Origin: Vanilla planifolia
Lineage: Eukaryota; Streptophyta; Magnoliopsida; Asparagales; Orchidaceae
DNA: 64,000 nucleotides
Direction of reading: 5' to 3'
Assembly (NCBI GenBank): GCA_023846275.1
Contig: CM043870.1
Location: forward strand, 17,919,057-17,983,056
Shown here: positions 36,561 to 48,784 of the stretch, in pieces
Layout: the number at the start of each line of letters is the position of its first letter
How positions within the stretch are numbered: position 1 is the stretch's first letter
The notes under the pieces: model-generated
Told to the model about the DNA's origin: nothing
Databases searched by the model: none
The model's input: the letters and a program-made list of their open reading frames with translations, nothing else
Program-made: the position numbers and the translations under genes

Positions 36561-39500
36561 TAATAAAAGTTTGTCATTCTTAGAGAATATTTAGAAGAAT
36601 ACTTTAATATTATTATTAATAAACATATGTATGCCTTTAAAGGTGAGTTTTAGCAAAAATTAAATTTATTTCAAAAATATTAACTTTATTTTAAAGTATG
36701 TTTATTTTCTTTTCATACTAAACTTTTTAAAAAATATAAACAAATTTGTATAAATAAAAAATGACAAGAAAATAATTTTTAAGTAATTCAGCTTAAAATG
36801 ATACCTTTATCTACCCATAAAAAGATATAAAAAACTAAAATAACTAATATAACTCCTTTGCCAAATGATTGGCAGGTTAAAACCTTACAATAAAAAATAA
36901 TAGAAATTGACTACTAGAGCATCACAACCTAACAAACGTGTAAAAAAATAAAATAATTTAGTAACAAAAAATAAAAATTAGTAGAAACAAAACATTATAC
37001 TTAAAAATATTGAATGAGGAACATGTATTTTAAATGAATTAATTAAAAAAATGAGGAACTTCACTCATTTGAGAAGAAAATAAGGATTACGAGCTTGATA
37101 CGTGAAAAACAAAGCATAAGGATTTGATGATGAGCGTTGGGTGCTAACGAATAAAATATCGTCACTTGAAAATTTTTCTTTAAATTTTGTAGAAAATTCA
37201 TCTATCAATTTTATTCAGGAAATCACTTATTTATAAACATTTTTCTAATTACTAAAAGTACTTACAAAACTAATCAATTAGTCATTAGAGATAAATTACG
37301 AACATCTTAATGTGTTGAAATAATGGCTAAAAGAGGCATTACACAAGAACTGCTGATCTGAAGGCTCTTAGATCATTTGATCGTGAATGAAACATGATCA
37401 GATGGCTTGGACTAAATAAGCATTATTTGATCTAGATCAATAGATCTAAATTATGATATAATGACAAGATTTGGCTCTTATGGATGGATAAAACAAGTGT
37501 TTAATTATGAAATTACATTATCGAACAACAAATCTAATTGGTGTTTCTAAAAGTCTAATGAGATTATGATCATTTGATTGCATAATTGCATGATTAGATG
37601 ATAAAATCACTCCAATAATGTTGAGTATAATCATGAAAAATGGTCTCACATTTTAATCCCACATTACATGAATGATGGATTGTTATTGCTTTATAAAAAT
37701 TTTCTTTTGCCACATAATAAGTGCATTATTTGGGTTTAGTAACCCCCAAATTACCCCTGAAGTTATTTCCCTTATTTCAAATACATTAATACTCTATTAA
37801 AATTTGATATGTGAGTTATGCATTGAACCAAAATTTATTGATGAGTTTTGGAGTTATTTTATCAATCTGGTAAACCTGGCTATCAACATTTAGGAGCTAT
37901 GCACTAACCAGTCACTTTTGATTATTATTAGTAATATATATTTCTTTTTATTATTCTAATTATATTATTTTTTTTACTAATTAATTATTATAATTATAAT
38001 GCACTTTTTGAAATAAGTTATTGCTATTAAATTTCTAAGGATATGATTAAGAATAAAGTAATTCTTAAGATGGTATACTTTTGATCTGGATTTTAGAATC
38101 ATATTTTTTTTAAATTGATTAATTGAAACAATCTTTTTTTGTTCCCTCAAAAAGTGATTTTAATCGAGCATAACAATCTAATCAAAACAAACTTATAATA
38201 TCGAAAATTAAATTCAAAATATTTCTCTTAATTATTTGTCAATCTAACCAAAATGATCATCCTAAAATTTCACCTTTGCTCTTATTTCTTTTCAATGTTT
38301 AGATTGAGTAAAGCTATCATCTATCTAAAATTTATAATTTATTTAAACCAATTCATTAGTTATACTTAGGGTTCATGGTAATCAAACAAAACATCATGAC
38401 AAGGGGTTAACACAACAATCCCTCTTTCTTGACGACGAAAAGCTTTTAATAAAATGCATTAAAACATAAATTATTTATAAATGCAATTATCATAACAATT
38501 AAAGATAAGTTCCTCTACATGTATGCCATATTAGATAAATGTTCTCCCATAATTTCTTCTCATTTTAATCTTTTTAATTTCTATTCTCCCCCTCGTTGTC
38601 ATCACTTATAGAGAGTTAATCTATATTTAGTAAATTGTTAACAAATTTACATATTTTTGAAATTATCAATCAACTTATAAATTTCTTTAAGTCTATAATG
38701 TTCAAATTATACATATGCCTAATGATCTAGGACTTGCATAATTTAATTCATTCTTTCTAATTATTACTAATATTTATTTTTTAAGCAATCTTGTGTAATG
38801 GATGGCTTAAACTATGTTACAATTGATTATGGTTATGAAAGATTAAGTTTTAACATCAAACATAATTTCATCTATAACTTATTTGTTTGTAGGATCATTA
38901 CTAAAACTTAATGCTATAGGATTAAGTTTTAATTAATTAATGTTGTAATATATAGTGTTTGATTTTAATTATTAGATTTGATATCACAAACCATTTAAGG
39001 TCCAACACTTTTAGTTGTAATTAAGAAACTATTCTTATTCATATAAAGAGTTTTTCCAAAAGAGCTAAATCCTCATAAGAAAGTAATATAAAAAGAGTGT
39101 TGTGACCATGCAACATAATAAAGTTGGTAATACATTAAAATAATTCGATGATACAAAATGTTAATTAATAAAAAAAACCTTATGATTTATGAAAGCTTAT
39201 TGAGAAATAAATGTTTTAATTAAATCAATTATAAGTAAAGAAAATTATGAACTGAGCTTATTTGAGAAAAAAAGTAGAGATTATTAGTTTGATGATTGAA
39301 GCATGAACCATAAGAAAATGTCAATAAGCATCAATAACAAAATGTTTGAATAACATGACCTAAAAGTTTTATTTAGATTTTGTAAAACTATTAGTAGTCT
39401 ATGTTGTTCAAGAATTCACTTATTTATAAACATTTTTAATGACTAAAAGAACTTTCCAAATGAACCAACTACTTAGTATTATTTAGATTAAGAAGTCCAC

Positions 39501-40582
39501 CATAGTTTTTAATTAATAAATTATTAAAATCAAAATAACTAAAAAGGCTCACTACATACTAGCCACTCGATCGGAAGGCTCTTAGACCATTTTATTGTGA
39601 ATTCTTCTCGATTGGATGGATAAGATTAAAAGCACTACTTAGAAATTATGATTTAATTTGAACCACTAAATTTAAATAATTCTTTAACTATTAGATTTAG
39701 CTGTTACTTGTAGATAAAACATGGACTACGAGATTTCAAATTTAAGTGATTAGACAGATGATGTAAATAGGTCTTTTTAAAAAGAATGAGATTAGAATCA
39801 TTCGATCATATAATTGTGCGATTGGATAGAAAAAAACACTTGTGCAATTTTTAATACCAACTTGTGAAATGGATATAGGATTTTTTAGTCCTACATTAAA
39901 TAAATGATGGATTATTATGGCTTTTTTGGAGCTTTCCTAATTTGAAAATTTAACATTTTTTTGGGTTTGTCTACCCCTCACTATGCTTTAAATGTATGTT
40001 ATTTTTGGATCCTTGACTTATGAATGAGTCAAAATTGTTCAAAAGGTTTGAGAGTTATCTTATCAACATGATAAACATTGTTAGCTGCATTCAAGCACTG
40101 TGCTATAATTGAGACTTTTTGGTTCCTTTTAATAATATATTTTTTGTTGTTTTAATTATATTATTATTTTTTTTAATTTAATTTTAATAATTAAAATACA
40201 CCTTTTGTAACTAATTTTGGAAAGAGAATTTTCAAAGATATGATAAGAAAAAAATGATTCTTGGATGGTAAAGATAAGATCAAGATTTTAGAATCCTAAT
40301 ACTTTTTTAAGATGATTAATTTAAATAAAACTAGATTTTTGTACCTCGTATGATTGATTTAAATCAAGCTTAACATCTAATCAGAATAAAATTAACATAA
40401 ATAAAATTAAATTTAAAACAAATCTCTTTTTTAAATTCAAACCATAACTCCTCTTCTTTTTTAACTTCTATAAAACACAAGCATTAGTTTTCTAAAATTC
40501 ACAAATTTTCTTTAACAAATTCATTAATAATTTTTAGGATTTGTTATCATCAAAAAAGTAACATGACTATGAGTCTTTAACA
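36523..40582 (-). mobile_element. Element B (copy 2): non-autonomous LTR element, minus strand
   Basis: LTRs at 36523-38412 and 38850-40582 in direct orientation flank about 440 bp, as in copy 1. Shared landmarks include ATTAGTTATACTTAGGGTTCATGG near 38351 and ACTCGATCGG near 39565. No gag or pol is present. Read on the minus strand the LTR starts TGTTAACCCC. Confidence 0.6.
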
Positions 40583-41840
40583 TAATACATTAAACAATCA
40601 AATACTCTATGAAATTATCATAAAACTATTGACTATCATTTGGTAGTGATGGTCTCCTTTCTACAACAATTTTTGACCATTCTATCCATTTATAGTACCA
40701 CTTGCTACCCTCTTGCAATATTGTTTCATATGCCTAAATGCTTTACCATTCCAAAACTACCCTTAGGACTAGTGAAAGTATTATTAAGAATATTAAATGT
40801 CTTGTGTGACATGGGTATTAACTTGGATCGTTACTAATTTTTTTAGAAAATTAAACCCACTTTCAAGAGGTGACTAACCTTTCTTCATCAAAAAAGCATC
40901 ATATAATCAATTCATGAAACTTGTTCCTTCTCCTTCGTTAAAGGCACTTTCACAATTATCTAATTTGTCTACCTCTTGCTAGCCTTTACTATAGTTTTCC
41001 ATTTCCATCCCAACTATAATATCTTTGTTATTTGTTGCTTTCCTCTCAATGCTCTCCCCATATGATATATAATTTTTGTTTTGCTAGATATCAAATGTGG
41101 CCAAATCCTTGTAAAATTTACTATATCTAGCACATTCTATTGCAAAAGACTTCTATAAATTTTTTAACAAATTTAAAGAAACTACTCCAAGTGTTATTCA
41201 TTTCGATAAATAATTCATATATTTCCAAAATCATTTGGCTCTTTTGTTATTTTTCCTTAAAAATTCCCTGAGAATTAAATTAAGATTATCCTCATTTTGT
41301 AAATGTTATAATGCATTTTATTAGACTTACCTTTAACAATACCTGGTCCTCCTCCTAACAATCCACTTTCTTTATTTTCTTATCAAAACTTCCTTGGAGT
41401 AAACCTTTTCATTAGTAATTGAAGCTTTGATTAAGTGGAGCTTCTTAATTGTTTCTAAAGTCATATCTATATCAAGAATGGTATTGTTAATAAATTAATA
41501 TTAGTATAACGATAATAGCACAACATATTATATAGTGCTATATAAGGTGTCATCTCTGTTCTAGGTTAACCATTTTTATTGTAAGCAGATTAATTAAAAG
41601 TCAACAACTTATCCTTACTATGTTAGAAACGTAATTTTCATAGACTTAATATATTATTAATTGTTCTAAATATTTTCTTTCACTGACTTTTAATTTAGCT
41701 TAGGATGATATTTTAAACATTAGTTGCTTATAATATGCATCACACAACCTTTTAAAAAAGTATGATATATGTGTGGAATCCTTACTTAATATAGTAGTTT
41801 AAGCCATACAACATAAGCCTTACAATTTTGTCAGCAAATA
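40583..41840. other. Gene-free DNA right of element B, copy 2
   Basis: Collinear with 9690-10370 and 11026-11550. The 65-codon plus frame at 40640-40837 is not preserved in copy 1 and is not called. Confidence 0.5.
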
Positions 41841-41849
41841 TTTGATCTA

Positions 41850-42230
41850 TTTGTTTTTGCAAAAAAAGTTTCTTAATAGGTAATATATTAGTTTTTTTGG
41901 TAAAAAAATCTCATTTTAAATTTGGTTTAATTTAACATCTCTACCTAAAACTATTTTGCTTTTAATCTACGTCACATCAACAAGCAAGCTTAAAATAATA
42001 ACATCTTGCTATCAATATGATAGAATGACAAATGTAGTAAAGTTCGTTCAATTTGATATGGATATAACATAAATCATTCAAATATATTTGCTTCATCTAT
42101 GTTATATATCTAACCATTCTTATCTCCTTATTAAAACATTAGTAACTACTTTTACTTTTTCTTTTGTGATATAGGACCTCAAAATTGTAATGCCATAATA
42201 ATTTAGAAATTCTAATAATCTCAATGTCTG
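41850..42230 (-). pseudogene. Probable Copia RNase H relic, minus strand (copy 2)
   Basis: The minus strand at 41859-41946 reads G-R-D-V-K-L-N-Q-I, then N-E-I-F-L-P-K-K and R-N-F-F, with the spacing of C-D-N-x-S-A-I-x-L … N-P-V-F-H-x-R-T-K … R-x-H-F. The D-D-R-x-S-T-S-G-Y-C region is traceable near 42175-42225. Both copies degrade differently around the same positions, which supports a real RNase H ancestor. Confidence 0.4.
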
Positions 42231-42519
42231 AATAGATTTATTATCAAACCACTTATGAATAAAATATTATATGTACATTACAATAACAACAAACCTAAAT
42301 ATGTAAACTTAGGCATATTTTGATAGTAGAGTTACAACAATAACTAGATAGACATTGGGAATTAGAAACCCAGATAATGGATGCTATGTCTCTATAATAT
42401 TCTTCAAATAAATAAACCATAAGCAATTTAATAAGGAAACTTAGTTGTAATGGAATCTACTCATGTGGTGTTTCATGAAATTATGCATGAAAACAAAGAG
42501 GTAGATTTTGAAGGCATCG

Positions 42520-42860
42520 ATGAAAAGTAAAATTAGTAGACCAAAAAGATCCTAGAATGACAAACTTTTTTGATTTCTACTATGACATTATTTTAGGTTA
42601 GGAATGTAGATAGAAGTTTGTTCAACAAGGAGTGCTGATTAATTTCTTCAAGTCCAACATTACTTAGATGCTACCATATTTGGATCAACAAACTATGACT
42701 TATGTGAACGATTTGGTAAGCTTGTAAGTGTAGGATCTGAGATGAACATAATTAGTGAGGTTTCCTATTTTCATGAATGCATTTTAAGTAGGATGAGAAA
42801 GGTATCCTTGATCTTGTAAAAATTATATAAATGATATGTTCCAACATAAAAAATAAGGAA
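42520..42860 (+). pseudogene. Partial Copia reverse transcriptase (extra 5' fragment, copy 2)
   Basis: Follows the RT C-terminal half: N-V-D-R-S-L-F-N-K-E near 42603-42635, a Y-H-I-W-I-N decay of the D-D-I-I-F-G-S-T-N segment near 42670-42695, G-S-E-M-N-I near 42735, E-V-S-Y-F near 42757, K-G-I-L near 42795, and Y-I-N-D-M near 42825. It is the counterpart of 12270-12588 and repeats about 0.92 kb downstream. Confidence 0.55.
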
Positions 42861-42869
42861 ATGGTTGCA

Positions 42870-44480
42870 TCAAAGAAGTTAGCATAGAAAGAAAATTACC
42901 TCACAGATGTAATCTTAAGTGACCTTTCTTTTGGTGTACAAACCAATGCCGCTCTTTAAAAAGAAATTATATATGGTGCATCCGTTTCAAAATTTGTACC
43001 TCAATGTACAAATGAAGCCTCGAGGAAAGAATGTTTTTATTTTGCCATGCGAGATGGTTTGAACTTGTTTTTGAGAGTGAATGTTTTGGAATTAATAAAC
43101 ATTCCAAGTGACCTAAATGTTATGGTAAAAAGTGGGTACTCAAAAATAAAAGGTAAATGATAGTGTGGTTACCATTAAAAATAAGGCAAGGTTGGTGGCA
43201 AAGGGTTATAATCTAGTATGACGAAACTTACAAGGAGTACTTTAACCAGTGGTAAGGTTGAAAGCAACAACTTAAATTTTACCTTTTTCTTTATACAAGT
43301 TATTTAAAATATACAAAATGGATTTTACGAGCACCTTCATAAATGTTGATATTAAAGAGAAAGTGTATGTAGGATAGTTTGCTTGAATTTAAACATTTTC
43401 TTCATCAAAATCAAGTGCATAAGCTAACGAAAGAATCATATGAATTGTAACAAGAACAAAAATTGTGTTTTGAACCACTTAGTATATTTCTAGTCAAACA
43501 TTATTTTAGGATTGGAATGTAGATAGCATTTTGTTCATCATGAACTATTCTGCTGTACTTCTTCAAATGAAATATTATATAGAAGAAATCATATTTGGAT
43601 CAACCAACATGGACTTATGTTAATGATTTAGTAAGGTTATGGGTGTTGGATTTAACTGGAACATAATGGGTAAGGTTAAATATTTTTTTGGATTAAAAGT
43701 TAAGTAGGATAAGAAAGGTATCCTTGTCTCTGAAATAAATTATAAAAATGAGATGTTAAAATTGCGTGGTCTGGGAAAATCAAATGCATTTCTACTTTCA
43801 AGAGTCCCAACCTTACTATTGAATAAACATGAGAAAGGAAAACCAATAGATTTCAAGGTGCACTAGGAAATGACACATTCTTTACTTTACTATTAGAAGA
43901 CCTAACAAATGTTTCAGTGTGGGATTTTTTTGTTCAATTTCTATCAAGCCCCAAGGAGTTCCAACACAAAGTTATAAAAAGAACATTGTGATAATAGCTT
44001 GAAACAATGGTGTTAAGGTTTTGGTATCCCAAAATTGTGTTATGTCATGATCTCATAAGATATGACTACAATGATTATGTAGGTTCTTAAATACATAAGA
44101 AATGAATTTTAGGTATTTGATCACTTTTAGCACCACTCGAACTAATGATCTAGCAAAAAATGTGGAACTATTGTTTTAGCAAAAAATGAACCGCAATACA
44201 TACATTAAGAGGATTTTTAGTAAAATTTTTTTGTTTGAGAACGAAATTAGATGATACGTGACTACATTTACAAACAATTCCTTAAAAATATGACAATTTG
44301 AATGCTTTTTTCCTAATTCAAAATCTTATAAAGTACTATAAGATTGAACAAATTAATTTTAGGCACCATTTCGTCATGGACTATGTAAAATGAAATATAG
44401 TAGGCATTCAATTTGTTGGTAACAACATGCAACAAGTTAGCCCCTCAACAAAGCTTCTTAGTAAAGATTTATTCCATAGA
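42870..44480 (+). pseudogene. Copia RT-RNase H pseudogene (copy 2)
   Basis: The hinge V-I-L-S-D-L-S-F-G-V-Q-T (about 42909-42945) precedes S-K-F-V-P-Q near 42985 and E-A-S-R-K-E at about 43015. Then come R-V-N-V-L-E-L, P-S-D-L-N-V-M and K-I-K near 43075-43155 (family N-x-V-W-E-L … P-x-x-x-x-V-I-G-T-K-W-V-F-K). Later blocks include G-K-V-G-G-K-G-L for A-R-L-V-A-K-G-Y (about 43190), C-I-S-T-F-K-S-P (about 43790), the S-S-P-K-E-F block (about 43948), and R-H-H-F-V-M-D-Y-V (about 44360) for R-H-H-F-I-R-D-H-V. It aligns with 12589-14350 but has only one unit of the 119-bp segment. Multiple stops and frameshifts are present. Confidence 0.8.
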
Positions 44481-45239
44481 ATTACAAAGTCTTTTTTATG
44501 ATGACATAAGGGGGTGAAATTAAGCTTGCTTTTAAGGGAAGTTCCTTGAGCGAATTTGATCTCGAGGTTGTGCTTTAATTACTTTCAAATCTTGCTTGAC
44601 TTTATAATATCTAGCAAATGTTTTCTTGCACAACATTCAATTACATTATCATAAACTTCGATGGTAAATCATCATAAAACAAAATAGGTTGTTCGTCCCA
44701 TGAGCAATTCTCTATGATATTTTGATGTTAATGACCTTATTAAATAGCATACTAATTGATTATCTAGCTTTTCTTTTAGATATGATAGGTATAAGACATT
44801 AGAAGGACATTAATGTCAAAAGAAAAAGTGAATTGATTAAACATATGGATATAATCATGTGTGGAATAAGAGTGGAAAGAATTTTGTCATGGTAAGAAAC
44901 TAAGTGATTTTTTGTTGTAAAACGAGAGCAAAAAATGAATAATAGGAGAGATAAATTTTATTTTTACAAATGTTTTTATTCGAAAAAATAAAAGAAAATT
45001 TTTTTAGCTTTAAATAAAGATTTTTTACGAAACTTATTTACAAAACAAAATTGCTCAACAACAAACAAAATGTACAAAAGATTTTTAAGTGGCTTGACAA
45101 AAAATTGTGCTTACATCTGCCCCCAATCCTTGACCAGCTTCTACTAATTGCTCCTTTTTGTTGAAGCTGATAGAGTTAAATGAAATTTATATCAATGATT
45201 TATTGATATACCAAATTCTGAGAAATTTAGGCTATACAA

Positions 45240-46205
45240 AAAAATTTGAAACTTTACAATTTTTTCTTACAACAATCCGTACACCTTTAAAATTTTTAAA
45301 CAAGAGTAGTACTTCCAATGAATGAAGAGATGTTACCAAGAAATAAAAAAATTATTTTGAGGGAAAGTAGGAGAAATGGAGTTCGATGAAAATCCATAGC
45401 TCCAATAATTAAGTAGAAATGTGTTGCTCACAGTTTGAGCTTCACTTGGACATGTATGAAAATTTTCATGTTCAATTTAATAGTTTTAAGATCTAGTAAA
45501 TGATCCCTATTTATAATTAAGACAAATAACTCCCAAAATAAATGACAACAACTAAATTTTATTTTTTAGAAAGCTAGAAGTAACAGACGAAGATGATGGT
45601 TCAACTACCATCCATTTAAGCGAATGGAGTGGTAACCATCCGATCAACATAAATGATAAAGGCTCCATATTTAGTCATGACAAGATAAGATTTAGATAGT
45701 TGGATTCAAAAGTTGGACAGACAGTAATGATGTCAGATTGCTATTCACATAGGGAATCAGACTCTCAGCCATTCAATCAAAAAAATTTTGATAAACGGTT
45801 GAGGAATGTTAACTATTCATAAATATGAGTGTGATCTGAACTACTCGATTATGAAAACACATGATTAGCCAGTGCAAAAATCTCAAGTTTGGTAATAGCT
45901 TCTGTTTTTTTCTCATATTGAAAGACAATTGAAGTATTCTGTACTAATAATACATCAACTACATCTTACAATTAGTATAATGATTTGGGAAAACCCAAGT
46001 GTTTTCAAGAAGTAATAACCCATATCATCAGTGGTTATGTATGGGTTTAACCTAACTCAATTTTCCTAATCTAATTAAAGAGTTTGCATTCACTCATTTT
46101 TCCTAAGCCTGTTCATAAGCAATGCCTTCAACAAATTAACCAAGAGACCACAAAAGTAACTTGACTTGATCAATGCTTGGGCTTGACTTCAACATTGTAG
46201 TTTTT
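45240..46205 (-). repeat. Nested Copia 3' LTR
   Basis: Repeated at 46590-47405. Landmarks are GTTGCTCACAGTTTGAGCTT (45423) against GTTGCTCATAGTTTGAACTT (about 46770), GACTCTCAGCCATTC (45750) against GACTCTCAACCATTTC (47109), and GACTTGACTTGATCAATGCT (about 46160) against GACTTGACTGATACTTGAGC (47361). Confidence 0.65.
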
Positions 46206-46224
46206 ACCTTATTTGATAACCCAT

Positions 46225-46560
46225 ACTTCTCTTGAATTCTTGTTTACCCTCACCATGGATTCTAACACTTAGTTATCTCCATTTTTGTAATAATTCAAAG
46301 GGGTTAATGACATCTAAACTTAATCTAAGTTTATTAAATATTTTCATAGCTAACGGTTCAGTAAAAATATCAACTAGTAAAGTAGACAATAGTACAAATG
46401 ACAATAGAATTATTTTTTTTCACATATGCTGTCTCATAAAGTTATATCAAAATTCTATATCTTTTGTTCTAAAGTGTTGAATGGAATCTTTAGCTAAATA
46501 AATTGTAGTTAAATTACCACAAAAAATTAGAATTCTATAAATTCTAAGCCATAGTCTAAA
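46225..46560 (-). pseudogene. Copia RNase H C-terminal fragment
   Basis: Read on the minus strand from about 46530: T-I-Y-L-A-K-D-S-I-Q-H-F-R-T-K-D-I-E-F, then F-M-R-Q-H-M, then V-D-I-F-T-E-P-L-A-M-K-I-F-N-K-L-R-L-S-L. This follows the Copia end A-I-x-L-x-K-N-P-x-x-H-x-R-T-K-H-I-x-I-x-x-H-F-I-R-E-x-V … L-A-D-I-F-T-K-P-L almost residue by residue. A frameshift lies between the two blocks. The 82-codon plus-strand frame over the same bases (46232-46480) is an antisense shadow. Confidence 0.85.
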
Positions 46561-46589
46561 CATTATTATATCATCAAAGAACTTATGTT

Positions 46590-47405
46590 GCCTTTGAAAT
46601 TTTACCATTTTTTCTTACAAAATTTCCTACACCTTTAATTCTTTAAAAAAGTGGTATTGTTAATGAATGAAGAAGTTGTTTTTAAGAAATGAAAAAAAAT
46701 ATTATGAACAAAGGAAAGAGAAATAGAGACTGACTAAAATCTATAGCTCTAGTAATTGTGTAAAAATTTGTTGCTCATAGTTTGAACTTCATTTCAACTA
46801 GTATGAATATTTTCAAGTCTGATTCAATTATTTTAATCTTTGGTAAATTATTCCCATATATATTTGAAATTAAAAAACTCAAAAAAATAACTCCTTATTG
46901 GCTAGAATCTACTTTTCAGAATGCTAGTCGATATAAACAAAGAAGACGGTATAGTTGTCATCTGATTAAGGAAACGAAACGATAATCATCAAATCAGCTT
47001 AAATGATAAAGGGTCCAAATCTAATCACTGTGAGATACGATGCGAAGCATTTGATTTGAAAGTCAGATGGATAATAACGATGATCAGTGTACTGTTCACG
47101 TAGGAGGAGAGACTCTCAACCATTTCGATCAACTATTACAGACAAATAGCTGTAGAAAATTAACTTTTCTTAAATATGAGCATGATCTAGATTGTTCGAT
47201 TGCAAAAATGCACATTAGTGTAGAAATCAAAAGTTTTTTGGTAATTTCTATTTAATCCAACATTTTGAAATGGTTGAAGTATTTCATGCTTATATTTCTC
47301 TTAACTTGATTCATAGGTAATGCATTGAATCTATTGACCCAGAGACTACAATAGTAAAATGACTTGACTGATACTTGAGCTTAACCCGTCTTAAATTTGA
47401 TGAGT
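46590..47405 (-). repeat. Nested Copia 5' LTR
   Basis: The right repeat of the nested element, about 75% like the left one by eye. The plus-strand open frames at 46782-46985 and 47067-47255 fall inside this LTR and are not genes. Confidence 0.6.
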
Positions 47406-48700
47406 TCTTGGCCTATGGAGGTGCCTAAGGTGCATGCACCCAGGTGGTATGAATCACTTGACCAGAGCCATTCGGGCTCAATAGTTAGGGTGTGCTTGAG
47501 AAAAAAATATTTTTTTATAATAATAAAAAAACTTATATATTAAAAGGTATTTGATTATTTAAAAGATTTTCAAAAACTCAAATGCCTTCAAATGAAATAT
47601 AACATAAACAAAATTTGTATATACATACAAGATTGATAATTTTATGTGCCACAATTACTAAAAAATTAATGGTTTAACTTGATAACAAAAAATTTTAAAA
47701 TAAACTTTTTTTGTAAATTAGCCACTAAAAAAATATCATTATCCTCGACTCCAAATTTAATAGCTTAAGCCATCAAATTGTATGCACTATTTATGTTAGT
47801 CTTTAATCTAACAAAATCTAGTCTTTACTAAGCTAAGCAAGACATTAGTAAACACTTTGTTATAATACTTGAAGTATTTGAAAGAAAAATTTATCATAAA
47901 AGATAAAAATAGAAGTCAATGAAATTAAGAAATTATAAAATGAAAAAAAGAATAAAAATACAAAAAAACTATTAAACAATTTAAAAAATTATAATTGTTT
48001 ATAAAACTTTTCAAAATAAATTGTTGTTCGACCCAACTTTATGGTCGATATAAAGAAGGCCAAAGACGTTCCTAAAATACTTTTACACATCGATATTTAA
48101 TCTCATTCATTCTTGATAAAGGTGTTGTATTTAAAATATTTGTTAGATTTCTACAATGCATTACAAAGTTTCACAATAACGTTATTAAAAAAACATGTTT
48201 TGATTGTTGATGAGATGGTTGTTCGAATTTTTGTGCATGTGTACAATAATTATTTCAAACTTACTTAAATTTTCATATGGAGGATAATACCAATTTTTTA
48301 CATGCATAAACTAATTATTTTAGTGTTATATACTTTTGAATTTAACAATCTTATTATAAATAAACTAATTATTTTTTAAAATTTATTTAACTTTTCATAT
48401 GGAGGATGATTTTGATAACTAAGTTATAAATGATTTTTTCGTGTTTGAAAATATTAGAATTACTTATAGTACTTTTTTAGGATAATGGCACGGTATTATG
48501 TTTTTATATTTTTGCAATCTTATCATAATTATATTTTTAATTGATTGTTTTTTATGAGACAATTTGTTTTACTATCTATGAATTTCCTTATTTGTAAAAA
48601 TTTGTTCTTGAAAAAAGCAATAATGTTTTGAAATTTAATATTACATTATGAAGAAAAATTAGCCTTTTGGAACATATCTAAATATTTTTAAATATTTTAT
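47406..48700. other. AT-rich DNA with left inverted arm, copy 2
   Basis: 47860-48135 is collinear with 15990-16245. 48043-48135 is the inverse of 16625-16720. A near-repeat TTTTCATATGGAGGAT occurs at about 48271 and 48394. A perfect 12-bp palindrome GGTGCATGCACC is at 47429-47440. No gene. Confidence 0.5.
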
Positions 48701-48703
48701 ATT

Positions 48704-48780
48704 TTGGAAATTATTAAAATTGGAAATTATTAAAATTGGAAATTATTAAAATTGGAAATTATTAAAATTGGAAATTATTA
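48704..48780 (+). repeat. 16-bp minisatellite, nearly five units
   Basis: The unit TTGGAAATTATTAAAA starts at 48704, 48720, 48736, 48752 and 48768. The first four units are identical and the fifth is incomplete. This perfect identity contrasts with the old decay around it, so the array is recent. It lies at the left edge of DNA absent from copy 1. Confidence 0.97.
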
Positions 48781-48784
48781 TGAA

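Larger units (their letters stand above)
45240..47405 (-). mobile_element. Nested Copia relic, minus strand, copy 2 only
   Basis: Two direct repeats (about 45240-46205 and 46590-47405; offset about 1.35 kb) flank about 0.35 kb coding for the end of Copia RNase H on the minus strand. Copy 1 has nothing equivalent between 14770 and 15960. The element has therefore lost gag, protease, integrase and RT: RNase H is almost in contact with the 5' LTR (right repeat). Target-site duplications were not found, probably because of decay. Confidence 0.65.

Noticed and set aside
40640..40800. Minus-strand zinc-knuckle-like spacing (residue pattern F-x2-G-x4-H-x4-C)
   Set aside because: Two of the four metal ligands are not Cys, copy 1 also lacks His and the last Cys, and its position does not fit the gene order of a minus-strand Copia element.
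46232..46480. 82-codon plus-strand open frame
   Set aside because: Antisense shadow of the minus-strand Copia RNase H relic, whose residues match the family closely.
48704..48780. Short regular repeats considered as a CRISPR array
   Set aside because: Units are directly adjacent without spacers and the window is plant-like; it is a minisatellite.
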